IMG/VR virus record: IMGVR_UViG_3300009159_005376
Span: 1-25,010 of that record
Strand: one strand, 5' to 3'
DNA: 25,010 bases
DNA from: a virus
Position numbers and translations under genes: made by a program. Every line of letters begins with the position of its first letter. The stretch's first letter is position 1. Positions 8,008-16,021 of the stretch are shown here, one piece after another. The notes below the pieces were generated by a model. That model worked only from the letters and a program-made list of their open reading frames with translations. It was not told where the DNA came from and searched no databases.

Positions 8008-8967
8008 ATGGAAAAGAATAGTAAAATTTTTGTTGCAGGTCATAATGGTTTAGTTGGATCGGCCATTGTTCGTAAACTTCGTAATGAAGGATATGATAAT
8101 TTAATTCTTCGTTCTAGAAACGAATTAGATTTGCGAGATCAACGCGCAGTTCGTAATTTCTTTAGTACAGAAAAACCTGAATATGTTTTCTTAGCTGCTG
8201 CTAAAGTTGGAGGCATTATTGCTAATGCACAGGCCCCTGCAGATTTCACTTATGATAACCTAGCTATTCAGACTAATGTTATTGATTCTGCATATCGCAA
8301 TGGCGTTAAGAAACTATTGTTCCTGGGTTCTGCTTGCATCTATCCTAAGATCACATCACAACCAATTAAAGAGGAATATTTGCTTGAAGGCAAATTGGAA
8401 CCTACAAATGAAGGGTATGCTCTTGCTAAGATTGTCGGATTAAAATTATGCGAATATTATAAACAACAATATGGCTTCAATGCTATCAGTTTAATGCCTG
8501 TTAATTTATATGGTCCGAATGATAACTTTGATCCTACAAAGAGTCACGTTATTCCAGGTATGATTCGTAAATTCTATGATGCAAAGAAAAATGGTCTCGC
8601 ATCAGTAAGTTGCTGGGGCGATGGATCACCTACAAGAGAATTTTTACATTCTGATGATTTAGCAGATGCTTGTTTGTTCATGATGAATAGTTATAATGAT
8701 ACGCAATTTGTTAATGTAGGTAGCGACAATGAAATTACAATTAAAGCATTGTCTGAAATGATTAAGAAAGAGATTGGGTTTGAGGGTGAAATTATTTGGG
8801 ACACAACTTATCCCAATGGTCAACCTTTGAGAAAATTAGATTATACTTTGATGGATAATCTGGGATGGAAATCTAAAGTATCTTTTGAAGAAGGTCTTCG
8901 TACAACTGTTAAATGGTTTATGGATCATAAAGTAATTAATTATGATATCCAATTTGGAGGTAATTAA
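8008..8967 (+). CDS. fcl: GDP-L-fucose synthase
   Basis: Bifunctional epimerase-reductase that converts GDP-4-keto-6-deoxy-D-mannose to GDP-L-fucose with NADPH. In the 319-residue product the Rossmann motif is GHNGLVG (11-17), and the family-specific AAKVGGI is at 64-70. The catalytic residues Ser108, Cys110 (in GSACIYP), Tyr137 and Lys141 (YALAK) match positions 107, 109, 136 and 140 of the E. coli enzyme almost one for one. GSPTREFLHSDDLA is conserved near 205-218. The ATG at 8008 is preceded by GTGAGGAT that overlaps the gmd stop; an in-frame TTG at 7972 would lie inside gmd and is unlikely. The product would feed the family-10 transferase two genes on. Confidence 0.96.
   Translation: MEKNSKIFVAGHNGLVGSAIVRKLRNEGYDNLILRSRNELDLRDQRAVRNFFSTEKPEYVFLAAAKVGGIIANAQAPADFTYDNLAIQTNVIDSAYRNGVKKLLFLGSACIYPKITSQPIKEEYLLEGKLEPTNEGYALAKIVGLKLCEYYKQQYGFNAISLMPVNLYGPNDNFDPTKSHVIPGMIRKFYDAKKNGLASVSCWGDGSPTREFLHSDDLADACLFMMNSYNDTQFVNVGSDNEITIKALSEMIKKEIGFEGEIIWDTTYPNGQPLRKLDYTLMDNLGWKSKVSFEEGLRTTVKWFMDHKVINYDIQFGGN
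8956..8960 (+). promoter_or_regulatory. Strong ribosome binding site inside the end of fcl
   Basis: GGAGG lies eight bases before the ATG at 8969 and is encoded within the last codons of fcl. It decides the start of the next gene against an in-frame upstream codon at 8942. Confidence 0.8.
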
Positions 8968-8968
8968 T

Positions 8969-9319
8969 ATGTCTGATCTAGGATTAGCAATCGAAAATGC
9001 AATTAAGGATACGGTAGATCGCGTATTAACTAAAGGCGATATGGTAGATACAGACTATATTGCTACAGATAATTTAGGTGAAATTGTTGAGAAGTTAGTT
9101 ATTCTTCATATCCGTACTTGGATGCTTGAGGATCAATTGCCAATGGCAAAAGATGATGCGGAAGTAGGTATCATTAAAAAGAAAATTGATATCTGTTTTA
9201 AAATTAAAAGACCAAAATTTGTGCAGGCAATTAATCTATTAGTTGAAGATGCTATTAGAAACAATAAGTCTTTAAAAGAAGACTCGGTTAAATTATACAA
9301 AGGATTTGCTAATGAATAA
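8969..9319 (+). CDS. Small helical protein of unknown function in the fucose module
   Basis: A 116-residue, probably all-helical, soluble protein. I do not recognise it firmly. The central part LVILHIRTWMLEDQ (43-56) followed by IIKKKIDICFKIKRPKFVQAI (around 68-88) has the pattern of a helix with paired Trp-x-x-Glu-Asp and a Lys/Arg-rich helix. This is weakly like DUF4254-type proteins that sit in bacterial sugar clusters. No catalytic motif is visible. The start at 8969 is fixed by GGAGG. The stop overlaps the next start (9312) by 8 bases. Position between fcl and the fucosyltransferase suggests an accessory role in glycan assembly, but that is inference from context only. Confidence 0.65.
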   Translation: MSDLGLAIENAIKDTVDRVLTKGDMVDTDYIATDNLGEIVEKLVILHIRTWMLEDQLPMAKDDAEVGIIKKKIDICFKIKRPKFVQAINLLVEDAIRNNKSLKEDSVKLYKGFANE

Positions 9320-10190
9320 ACTTCGCCTCGGTATTACAGATACACATGACCACCTTGCACAGTTCTTTGTAGCATTGATTGGTAGCCGGTATGATTTAGT
9401 ACTTGTCGATGTAGAGCAAGAAAAACCTGACGTATTATTATTCGGAGATAATAATTTTGGCAATAATAATATGAAGTTTAGTCGGGATGATTGTGTTAAG
9501 CTTTTATATACGGGCGAAAATCAGCGCCCCGAAGACTATGATTGCGATTATGCAATTTCGTTTGACCACAACTTTGAGCCGTGGCATTATCGTTTGCCGT
9601 TATATGTAATCTATATGTGGGCATTAGAATATATTCATAATACGCCCTATGATTATAATTACATTTTTAATCCGGAAGTAAAGGAAAAGACGGACTTTGC
9701 ATCTTTTGTTGTATCAAATCCTAAGTGCGAGGAACGAAATACCTTTTTTAAATTATTGTCCGAATATAAAAAGGTAGATAGCGCAGGCAAGTTATATAAT
9801 AACATTAATACTAACCTTGAAGGTGAACAATCTAAAATTGATTTCTTATCCTCGCGTAAATTCAACATTTGTTTTGAACCAGAATCACATCCTGGATATA
9901 CTACAGAGAAAATTTTGCACGCATTCTATGCGGGGACTGTTCCAATTTATTGGGGTTCGGAAACAATTGCAAACGATTTTAATCCGGCATCTTTCATAAA
10001 TGTCCACGATTTCAATAGCCAGGAAGAGGCTATTGAACATATAATTAAGGTTGATCAAGATGATGAACTTTATGCATCTTATATAAATGCACCTAAATTT
10101 TTAAATGGTGTACCTCCCTCACATATAATGTTGGACAATTTCTTAAATTGGTTTGATGCTATAGTATATAATAAAATTAATAAAAGATGA
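9312..10190 (+). CDS. Family 10 glycosyltransferase, probable alpha-1,3/4-fucosyltransferase
   Basis: The 292-residue product matches the GT10 fold. It has YTGEN (66-70, the GT10 TGENxxP-type motif with RPEDYD next), FASFVVSNP (129-137), and the donor-binding block FNICFEPES (184-192) with GYTTEKILHAFYAGTVPIYW at 195-214. It ends with ASFINVHDF (226-234). GT10 enzymes transfer L-fucose from GDP-L-fucose, which the gmd and fcl products just upstream would supply, so pathway and transferase agree. The ATG at 9312 follows AGGA (9301-9304) by seven bases, and the stop overlaps the next start in ATGA. No membrane segment is visible, as in bacterial GT10 enzymes. The acceptor is unknown: it may be a phage glycan or a host surface sugar. 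Confidence 0.88.
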   Translation: MNKLRLGITDTHDHLAQFFVALIGSRYDLVLVDVEQEKPDVLLFGDNNFGNNNMKFSRDDCVKLLYTGENQRPEDYDCDYAISFDHNFEPWHYRLPLYVIYMWALEYIHNTPYDYNYIFNPEVKEKTDFASFVVSNPKCEERNTFFKLLSEYKKVDSAGKLYNNINTNLEGEQSKIDFLSSRKFNICFEPESHPGYTTEKILHAFYAGTVPIYWGSETIANDFNPASFINVHDFNSQEEAIEHIIKVDQDDELYASYINAPKFLNGVPPSHIMLDNFLNWFDAIVYNKINKR

Positions 10191-11596
10191 AAATACAGAC
10201 ATTTATTTTCAACTGGCGTGGACAGTATGAAAAGACAAAAGAAAAACAAAAACAACTGAGTGCCATTGGGGTCATGCCTGTCGTTATTAATAGTGACGAC
10301 AATCACCGTGAGGATGATCCTAATTGGCACAACATTGGTGAAGATAGTTATTTTACTGCACAATTTTTAAAGGCAATTGAATTGTTTGATGGTGACGCCA
10401 TGTTCCACATTCAAGCAGATGCATCCTATACTGATTGGGTAAGTATTTACAAAGGTGCTGAAGATTGTTTTGATACTTACAATTGGGGAATATATGCGCC
10501 TAATGTAGATTATACCTGGTACGATTCTTCAAGGACAAATTTAACATCTTTTGATTTAGAAGAACCCAATCTAAAAATGGTTGCAAATACTGATTGCACC
10601 TGTTGGTTTATTCATAAAGATATTATCAATGAGGCTAAGCGCAGAGGTATTGATTTCTCCCCGTATAAGATGGGTTGGAGTTTTGATATTGTTTATCCTG
10701 CAATTAGTTACATCTGCAAAAGACCAGTTATCCGAGATTACGCATATACTATTGACCATCCGTCAGGAACCAATTATAATAAGGATCAAGCTGAAAGAGA
10801 AATGCATACCTTGTACAATACTTTAGATGATGAAGTAAAACAAGCATTTCAGTATATTAAAACAGACATCAATAAACTTGCAGAATACTATGTGGAAAAA
10901 GAAATGAACGTAGCAATTGTATCGTGCCATAATCAAAGTTATATTCCTTTGGCAAATTTAACTTGGGATAGAAATAAAAAGCTTTATGCTGAAAGGCATG
11001 GATATTCTGCAGAATGTAAAGTATGGGAAAACAGAAACAATCCTCCAGGTTGGGAGAAGATGTTGCACGTCAAAGAATTGTTCTCAGATCCTACAAAGAA
11101 TATTAGTTGGGCATGGGTAACAGGTTGCGATTCTTTGATTACAAATTTTGATATTCCTATTACATCTGTTATTGATGAAGCATATCACTTTATTATTTCT
11201 GCGGATATTAATGAACTTAATGCTGATAGCTTCTTGATTAAGAATAGTCCCGAGGGTAACGAGTATTTAGATTTCTTATTATCTAAAATGAAAGATCCTG
11301 TGTTTATGAATCAACCGCCTATCGGTCATGGTAGATTTGAGCAAGGTGCAATGGTAGATACTTATGAACAATGGAAACACATAATTAAAGTTGTTTCGCA
11401 AAGAACATTTAATTCATATGATTATAGTTATCTAGCTTGGCAACCTCCTCAAATAGATAAGACTGGCGCGCATGGTAATTGGATGCAAGGCGATTTGTTA
11501 TTGCATTTGCCTGCAATGACATTGCAAAGACGTATCAAATATATTGAGCATTATATGAATTGTATAACAGGAGTGGGCAATCCACTAATGATGTAA
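10187..11596 (+). CDS. Two-domain glycosyltransferase-like protein
   Basis: A 469-residue protein with two apparent GT-A-type domains. Domain 1 (about 1-230) begins with a beta strand IQTFIFNW, has HIQADAS (74-80) where GT-A enzymes carry their metal-binding aspartates, and GWSFDIVYP (163-171). Domain 2 (about 240-469) starts with NVAIVSCHN and resembles the GMA12/MNN10 (GT34) family: GWEKMLHVKELF (288-299), SWAWVTGCDSLITN (307-320) and ISADINELNADSFLIKNS (337-354). The first Asp of the usual DxD pair is replaced (GCD instead of DAD), so either the metal site is altered or the domain has changed function. The start overlaps the GT10 stop by 4 bases. The glycosyltransferase assignment is moderately sure for domain 2 and weak for domain 1. 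Confidence 0.65.
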   Translation: MKIQTFIFNWRGQYEKTKEKQKQLSAIGVMPVVINSDDNHREDDPNWHNIGEDSYFTAQFLKAIELFDGDAMFHIQADASYTDWVSIYKGAEDCFDTYNWGIYAPNVDYTWYDSSRTNLTSFDLEEPNLKMVANTDCTCWFIHKDIINEAKRRGIDFSPYKMGWSFDIVYPAISYICKRPVIRDYAYTIDHPSGTNYNKDQAEREMHTLYNTLDDEVKQAFQYIKTDINKLAEYYVEKEMNVAIVSCHNQSYIPLANLTWDRNKKLYAERHGYSAECKVWENRNNPPGWEKMLHVKELFSDPTKNISWAWVTGCDSLITNFDIPITSVIDEAYHFIISADINELNADSFLIKNSPEGNEYLDFLLSKMKDPVFMNQPPIGHGRFEQGAMVDTYEQWKHIIKVVSQRTFNSYDYSYLAWQPPQIDKTGAHGNWMQGDLLLHLPAMTLQRRIKYIEHYMNCITGVGNPLMM

Positions 11597-12525
11597 TGCA
11601 AACAGACTTTCACACAATAAACAAACTAATTGCAGACAAATTAGATTCCGGTGAACCGTTTTCGGTTATAAGAATTGATAATACTGCAGGCCATGTAATT
11701 GATTGTAGACTTAGAGGAGAATATCCTTCGGGTGAACATTATCATGAACGAAGTTTAGTTGAAGGCGGTATACATCCGCATACTGTAGATTATGCTTACA
11801 ACTATGTTATTCCTCCTACAATTAAAGCCCTTGAAGATGCCGACATCGTGGGCTTTGTTGATTGTGCGCAAACATTACAGCAAAGCCCCACAATTATAGA
11901 AACTTATAAAGATAAACCATCATTCTTTAGCCATAGTTTTTTAGTTATGGATCCTGGTGCATTACTTGGTTTCGATACATTGCACCCATACTCTTGGGGA
12001 GCAGTTGCTGACCCATGGACTGCGCATTTGAAGGGCAAAAAAGTATTGACTATATCTACTCATTGTGAATCTATTAATCACCAATGGAAAAACATTGATA
12101 AGATTTGGGGAAGCAATCGAGATAAAATTGCACCTTTTGAATTAGTAGGTACAATTAGATCACCTTATCATCCCATGATGGATGATAGACAATATCCTAA
12201 CTGCAATGCTTGGCACGAAAGTGTTGAATATATAAAGCATGAGATGGAAAAGTATGACTTCGATGTATTGCTATCTGGAGCAACAACATCTTCTCCTATG
12301 TATGTGGATCATGCTAAGAAGATGGGCAAGGTAGGAATTCAAACAGGTGGAACACTACAATTGTTTTTTGGCATCTTGGGTTATCGTTGGGCCCCTGAAG
12401 CTAAGAATGGATATGCTCCTTGGGCAGCAATGTATAATGAACATTGGATATATCCATTAAAAGAGGACTCTGCTCAACAAAGAGAGAATTATAAATTTTT
12501 AGAAACTAACTACGCATATTGGTAA
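11596..12525 (+). CDS. Putative GT-D-type glycosyltransferase (DUF1792-like)
   Basis: A 309-residue protein. The N-terminal FSVIRIDNTAGHVI (22-35) and the C-terminal block DVLLSGATTSS with GKVGIQTGGTLQLFFGILGYRW (about 253-274) resemble the GT-D fold glycosyltransferases first described as DUF1792. There a conserved GG-x-LQ-x-x-FGI-x-G-x-RW segment ends the donor site. The start is an ATG in TAATG that shares an A with the previous stop. The nearest AGGAG (11569-11573) is 22 bases upstream, so restart by the terminating ribosome is likely. It is the last gene before the RfbH cluster. The family assignment comes from recalled motif patterns and is moderate; the sugar and linkage are unknown. 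Confidence 0.6.
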   Translation: MQTDFHTINKLIADKLDSGEPFSVIRIDNTAGHVIDCRLRGEYPSGEHYHERSLVEGGIHPHTVDYAYNYVIPPTIKALEDADIVGFVDCAQTLQQSPTIIETYKDKPSFFSHSFLVMDPGALLGFDTLHPYSWGAVADPWTAHLKGKKVLTISTHCESINHQWKNIDKIWGSNRDKIAPFELVGTIRSPYHPMMDDRQYPNCNAWHESVEYIKHEMEKYDFDVLLSGATTSSPMYVDHAKKMGKVGIQTGGTLQLFFGILGYRWAPEAKNGYAPWAAMYNEHWIYPLKEDSAQQRENYKFLETNYAYW

Positions 12526-12527
12526 TT

Positions 12528-13850
12528 ATGGAAAAACAAGATATTATTAAAAGTGTTGCTGAATTTATCCAAGAGAAAAACAGCAAAAAGACATGGACCG
12601 CTGGCAAAGATTTTGTTAATTATGCCGGCCCATATTTTGATGAACAGGAAATTACGGCAGCAGTATCTACATTGTTAGATAGTTGGCTTGTAATGGGAGA
12701 TCAATCAATAAAATTTGAGAAACAATTCCCTAAGCAATTTCAAAAGAATTTTGGAATACTTACTAACTCAGGATCAAGTTCTAACCTATTGATGATGTCT
12801 ACGCTTACATCTAAGCGAGGTTACAATTTACCTAAAGGTACAAAGGTACTAATGCCTATTGCAGGATTTCCTACAACATTGAATCCGACATTACAAGTTG
12901 GATTTGAACCTGTATTTTTAGATATTGAATTAGATACACTTAATTTAGATTTAACTAGAGCAGAAGAACTAATTAAGAAACACGACATTCGAGTAATCAC
13001 ATTTGCTCACGTATTGGGCAATCCCCCTAATATGCGTTGGGTAATGGAACTTGTTAATCGTTATAATTTGATTCTATTAGAAGATTGTTGCGATGCTTTA
13101 GGTTCAACCTATGGCGGACAACCGTTAGGATCATTTGGTGAAATGGCATCTTGCTCATTCTATCCTGCGCACCATATGACAATGGGTGAAGGTGGTTTTG
13201 TAGCATGTAAGTCTTATGAGACTGAAGTTATTCTTCGTTCATTCAGAGAATGGGGTCGCGGGTGTTATTGCGTAGGTCCGGAAGCTAATAAACTAAAGTG
13301 TGGTTCTTGTGGCAAACGATTCCAAGAATGGATTCCAGAAATGCCTGGTGAAATTTTTGACCACAAATATGTTTATGATGAGATTGGATATAACCTTAAG
13401 CCTATTGAATTGCAAGGTGCAATGGGATTAGTTCAATTAGAAAAACTGGAGACAATTCATGCACTTCGTCGTCGTAATTATGGTTTGTTGTTTGATATCT
13501 ACAGCAAATACGAGGAGTATTTCCATCTACCAAGAGCACAAGAATACTCAGACCCAAGTTGGTTTGCGTTCCCATTAACAATTCGTGCAGGTTCACCTTT
13601 CAAGCGCAGTGACATTGTAGACTATTTGGAAGAGAATTTAATTCAGACAAGACCTTATTTTGCCGGCAATATTATGTTGCAACCTGCATATTCTCATTTA
13701 ATGAATCCTGCAGATGCAAGAGATAATTTCCCAGTTGCTACAATGACAATGACTAATACTTATTTCCATGGTACAAGTCCTGTTATTACTCCAGAACAAA
13801 TTGCATACATCGGAGAAACTGTAGACAGTTTTATGAGTTTATTTAAATGA
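12528..13850 (+). CDS. rfbH: RfbH/E1-type NDP-4-keto-6-deoxyhexose 3-dehydratase (PLP and [2Fe-2S])
   Basis: A 440-residue member of the DegT/DnrJ/EryC1 PLP family, and specifically of the E1 (RfbH, AscC, DdhC) branch that removes the 3-hydroxyl from an NDP-4-keto-6-deoxyhexose. In SFYPAHHMTMGEGG (210-223) the usual PLP lysine is replaced by His215, the hallmark of the dehydratases. Cysteines 188, 246, 248 and 258 are spaced C-x57-C-x1-C-x9-C, close to the C-x57-C-x1-C-x7-C iron-sulfur motif described for E1. Length fits E1. ColD-type enzymes of the GDP pathway lack these cysteines. E1 needs a flavin-iron-sulfur reductase partner (E3) that is not in this window. The ATG at 12528 is preferred over an in-frame TTG at 12519 that lies in the previous gene. 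The natural substrate would be the product of the RmlB-like dehydratase at 17531. Confidence 0.9.
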   Translation: MEKQDIIKSVAEFIQEKNSKKTWTAGKDFVNYAGPYFDEQEITAAVSTLLDSWLVMGDQSIKFEKQFPKQFQKNFGILTNSGSSSNLLMMSTLTSKRGYNLPKGTKVLMPIAGFPTTLNPTLQVGFEPVFLDIELDTLNLDLTRAEELIKKHDIRVITFAHVLGNPPNMRWVMELVNRYNLILLEDCCDALGSTYGGQPLGSFGEMASCSFYPAHHMTMGEGGFVACKSYETEVILRSFREWGRGCYCVGPEANKLKCGSCGKRFQEWIPEMPGEIFDHKYVYDEIGYNLKPIELQGAMGLVQLEKLETIHALRRRNYGLLFDIYSKYEEYFHLPRAQEYSDPSWFAFPLTIRAGSPFKRSDIVDYLEENLIQTRPYFAGNIMLQPAYSHLMNPADARDNFPVATMTMTNTYFHGTSPVITPEQIAYIGETVDSFMSLFK

Positions 13851-14470
13851 TATCCAATCAAGAATTAATAGATTTTGAAACAGAAATCGGAGAATTATTT
13901 AATCAAGCAAAGATTAGAGCTCCGATTCACTTATCCTCGGGGAATGAAAAACAAATTCGCCAAGTATTTAAATTTATTGATACTGAAAAAGATTGGATAT
14001 GTTGCACTTGGCGCAACCATTATCAGGCATTGTTAAAAGGCATTCCACCTGAGATATTAAAAGAACAAATTGTAAAAGGCAAAAGCATGATTTTGAATAT
14101 GCCTGAATACAAATTTATTTGTTCTAGTATTGTGGGCGGTATTCCTAGTATAGCAACAGGCATTGCGCTTGCAGCTAAACTAAAAGGAACCTCTGAAAAG
14201 GTTTGGTGTTGGGTTGGAGATATGAGTGCAGAGACGGGTGCATGGGCAGAGGCATACAAATATGCGGTTGCCCAAGATTTGCCTATTACTTTTATTGTAG
14301 AAGATAACGAATTAAGTGTAATGACTCCTACTGAAACAGTATGGGGAAATCACAAATGGTATTTGCCTGAGCAAAACGTCGATAAGTTTGTAAGTGAACA
14401 CTTAATATACTACAAATATAAAAATGATAAGTATCCTCATGCAGGAGCAGGTGTAAGGGTTCAATTTTAA
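13847..14470 (+). CDS. Thiamine diphosphate enzyme, E1-alpha-like (transketolase N-type) subunit
   Basis: A 207-residue protein that binds the pyrophosphate end of thiamine diphosphate. The motif runs from GDMSAETGAW (124-133) to EDNE (152-155), the GD...N metal-binding pattern, with GGIPSIATGIALAAK (97-111) before it, as in pyruvate dehydrogenase E1-alpha and transketolase. It is much shorter than PDH E1-alpha (about 350) and ends in YPHAGAGVRVQF (196-207), which looks like a natural end, not a break. The partner subunit follows with a TAATG overlap. With RfbH directly upstream, the likely role is transfer of a two-carbon unit to a keto-deoxy sugar, as proposed for AviB1/AviB2 in avilamycin. 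That link is inference from family and context. Confidence 0.82.
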   Translation: MISNQELIDFETEIGELFNQAKIRAPIHLSSGNEKQIRQVFKFIDTEKDWICCTWRNHYQALLKGIPPEILKEQIVKGKSMILNMPEYKFICSSIVGGIPSIATGIALAAKLKGTSEKVWCWVGDMSAETGAWAEAYKYAVAQDLPITFIVEDNELSVMTPTETVWGNHKWYLPEQNVDKFVSEHLIYYKYKNDKYPHAGAGVRVQF

Positions 14471-15012
14471 TGACTACCGCAAAATACAATGCTGAATTAA
14501 AGCAAGCAATGAATTGGATTGCAGATCAGGATAATGTAATGATACTTGGTCAAGCAGTTTGTTATGCCGGCACAGGTTGCTATGAAAGTCTAACAGAAGT
14601 TCCTGCTAATAAGAAAATGGAATTTCCTGTAGCAGAAAATTTGCAAATAGGTGTTAGTACTGGCCTAGCACTTAACGGAATTGTTCCCGTTAGTGTAGTT
14701 CCTCGTTGGAATTTTTTATTAGCTGCAACAGATCAAATTATTAACCATTTGGATAAAATGCGATTAATGAGTGACGGTAAATGTAGCCCTAAAGTTATTA
14801 TTAGAGTTGCAGTAGGATCAGAGACACCTATTGATCCTCAAGATCAACATAAAGGTAACTTTGCAGAAGCATTTAGATTGATGTGCAAAACAATTGATGT
14901 CGTAGAATTAAAAACAATTGAGGATATCATGCCCGCATATCAAAAATCATATAATAGAACAGATGGTATTAGTACCATACTTGTAGAGTTTCCAGATTTT
15001 GGAAAGGCATAA
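14470..15012 (+). CDS. Thiamine diphosphate enzyme, E1-beta-like (transketolase pyrimidine-binding) subunit
   Basis: A 180-residue protein corresponding to the pyrimidine-binding domain of PDH E1-beta and transketolase. FPVAENLQIGVSTGLALNG (52-70) carries Glu56, the residue that activates the thiazolium ring, and VPVSVVPRWNFLLAATDQI (72-90) follows as in E1-beta. The C-terminal transketolase domain of E1-beta is missing. With the preceding gene it makes a minimal two-subunit enzyme with one complete active site per alpha-beta interface. The ATG at 14470 shares its A with the previous stop, giving tight coupling and probably equal subunit amounts. Donor and acceptor are unknown; pyruvate or a ketol phosphate are the usual donors in the family. 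Confidence 0.82.
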   Translation: MTTAKYNAELKQAMNWIADQDNVMILGQAVCYAGTGCYESLTEVPANKKMEFPVAENLQIGVSTGLALNGIVPVSVVPRWNFLLAATDQIINHLDKMRLMSDGKCSPKVIIRVAVGSETPIDPQDQHKGNFAEAFRLMCKTIDVVELKTIEDIMPAYQKSYNRTDGISTILVEFPDFGKA

Positions 15013-15013
15013 A

Positions 15014-16021
15014 ATGAGAGTTTGTGATTGGATTGCCGAATATTTGTATTCAGCAGGAATTAAAAATGTACATGGTTTAATGGGCGGTGGTGCTAGTGGC
15101 CTGAATGATGGATTTATTAAAAACAAAAATATCAATTATATTTGTTACCATCATGAACAAGGCGCTGGGCATGCTGCAATTGGCGAAGCAAAATTTACAG
15201 GTAACATCGCGGTTGTTAATCCTACAACGGGGTGTGCTGGAACAAATTGCGCAACATCAGTATTAAACGCATGGCAGGATTCGACTCCTGTATTGTTTAT
15301 ATCTGGCAATGTTAGAACAAATACTTGCTCAGGCCATATTAACAATATGAGAAAGATAAACATTCGTAAGTATGGGGTACAAGAACATCATGTGGTGGAT
15401 ACATATAAATCAATAACAAAGTTTAGTCAATTTGTAACTAGACCCGAAGATGTTCCTTTCGCATTATCTTTAGCAATACATATAGCTAAAAGTGATAGAC
15501 CAGGCCCCGTTTGGTTAGATATTCCTAGTGATGTTCAAACAGCAAAGATGCCTACAAGTTATGTAGAATATAATGCTGGTCAACGTAAAAGACCTATTGA
15601 AGTTTCTCATATAAAGGCAACGATTGAAAAGTCTGAAAGACCAATTGTTCTTGCAGGTTATGGTATTAGACAAGCAGATGCTGTATATAACTTTAATAAA
15701 TTCATTGAATCATATAAGATTCCATACGTTAGTACATATGGTGCAAGAGATTATAATGATGCCTATCATCCTTTGAATGTGGGTGCCATAGGCATTAAAG
15801 GTAGTCGAGCAGGAAACTTTGCTATGCAGAATGCTGACCTGTTGTTAATTTTAGGTTGTAGTTTGGGTGCTAGTGTAATTGGATATGATCCAAAACAATT
15901 TAGCCCACACAGTTATAAAATTATGGTAGATATAGATGCAGATGAATTCGATAAAGGTATTGTTCATATAGATGAAACATATAACACATCATTGAATGAA
16001 TTTTTTGGAGCAATGTTATGA
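15014..16021 (+). CDS. Acetolactate-synthase-like thiamine diphosphate enzyme, N-terminal half
   Basis: A 335-residue protein equal to the pyrimidine-binding and central domains of acetohydroxyacid-synthase-type enzymes. Glu48 in HHEQGAGHAAIGEAK (46-60) is the catalytic glutamate. TTGCAGTNCATSV (71-83) is the conserved loop after it. RPGPVWLDIPSDVQ near residues 164-177 closes the first domain, and LAGYGI near 214 opens the central domain. The protein stops where the linker to the pyrophosphate domain would begin, and that domain is encoded by the next gene with a 4-base ATGA overlap. YerE, which adds a two-carbon unit from pyruvate to a CDP-4-keto-dideoxyhexose to make yersiniose, belongs to this superfamily and fits the context. 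The ATG at 15014 follows GGAAAGG (15001-15007). Confidence 0.85.
   Translation: MRVCDWIAEYLYSAGIKNVHGLMGGGASGLNDGFIKNKNINYICYHHEQGAGHAAIGEAKFTGNIAVVNPTTGCAGTNCATSVLNAWQDSTPVLFISGNVRTNTCSGHINNMRKINIRKYGVQEHHVVDTYKSITKFSQFVTRPEDVPFALSLAIHIAKSDRPGPVWLDIPSDVQTAKMPTSYVEYNAGQRKRPIEVSHIKATIEKSERPIVLAGYGIRQADAVYNFNKFIESYKIPYVSTYGARDYNDAYHPLNVGAIGIKGSRAGNFAMQNADLLLILGCSLGASVIGYDPKQFSPHSYKIMVDIDADEFDKGIVHIDETYNTSLNEFFGAML

Noticed and set aside
11569-11593. AGGAG followed by ATG at 11588 and 11591 as the start of the GT-D gene
   Set aside because: Both ATGs are in the frame of the preceding gene and stop at once (TAA 11594-11596); the GT-D frame starts at 11596.
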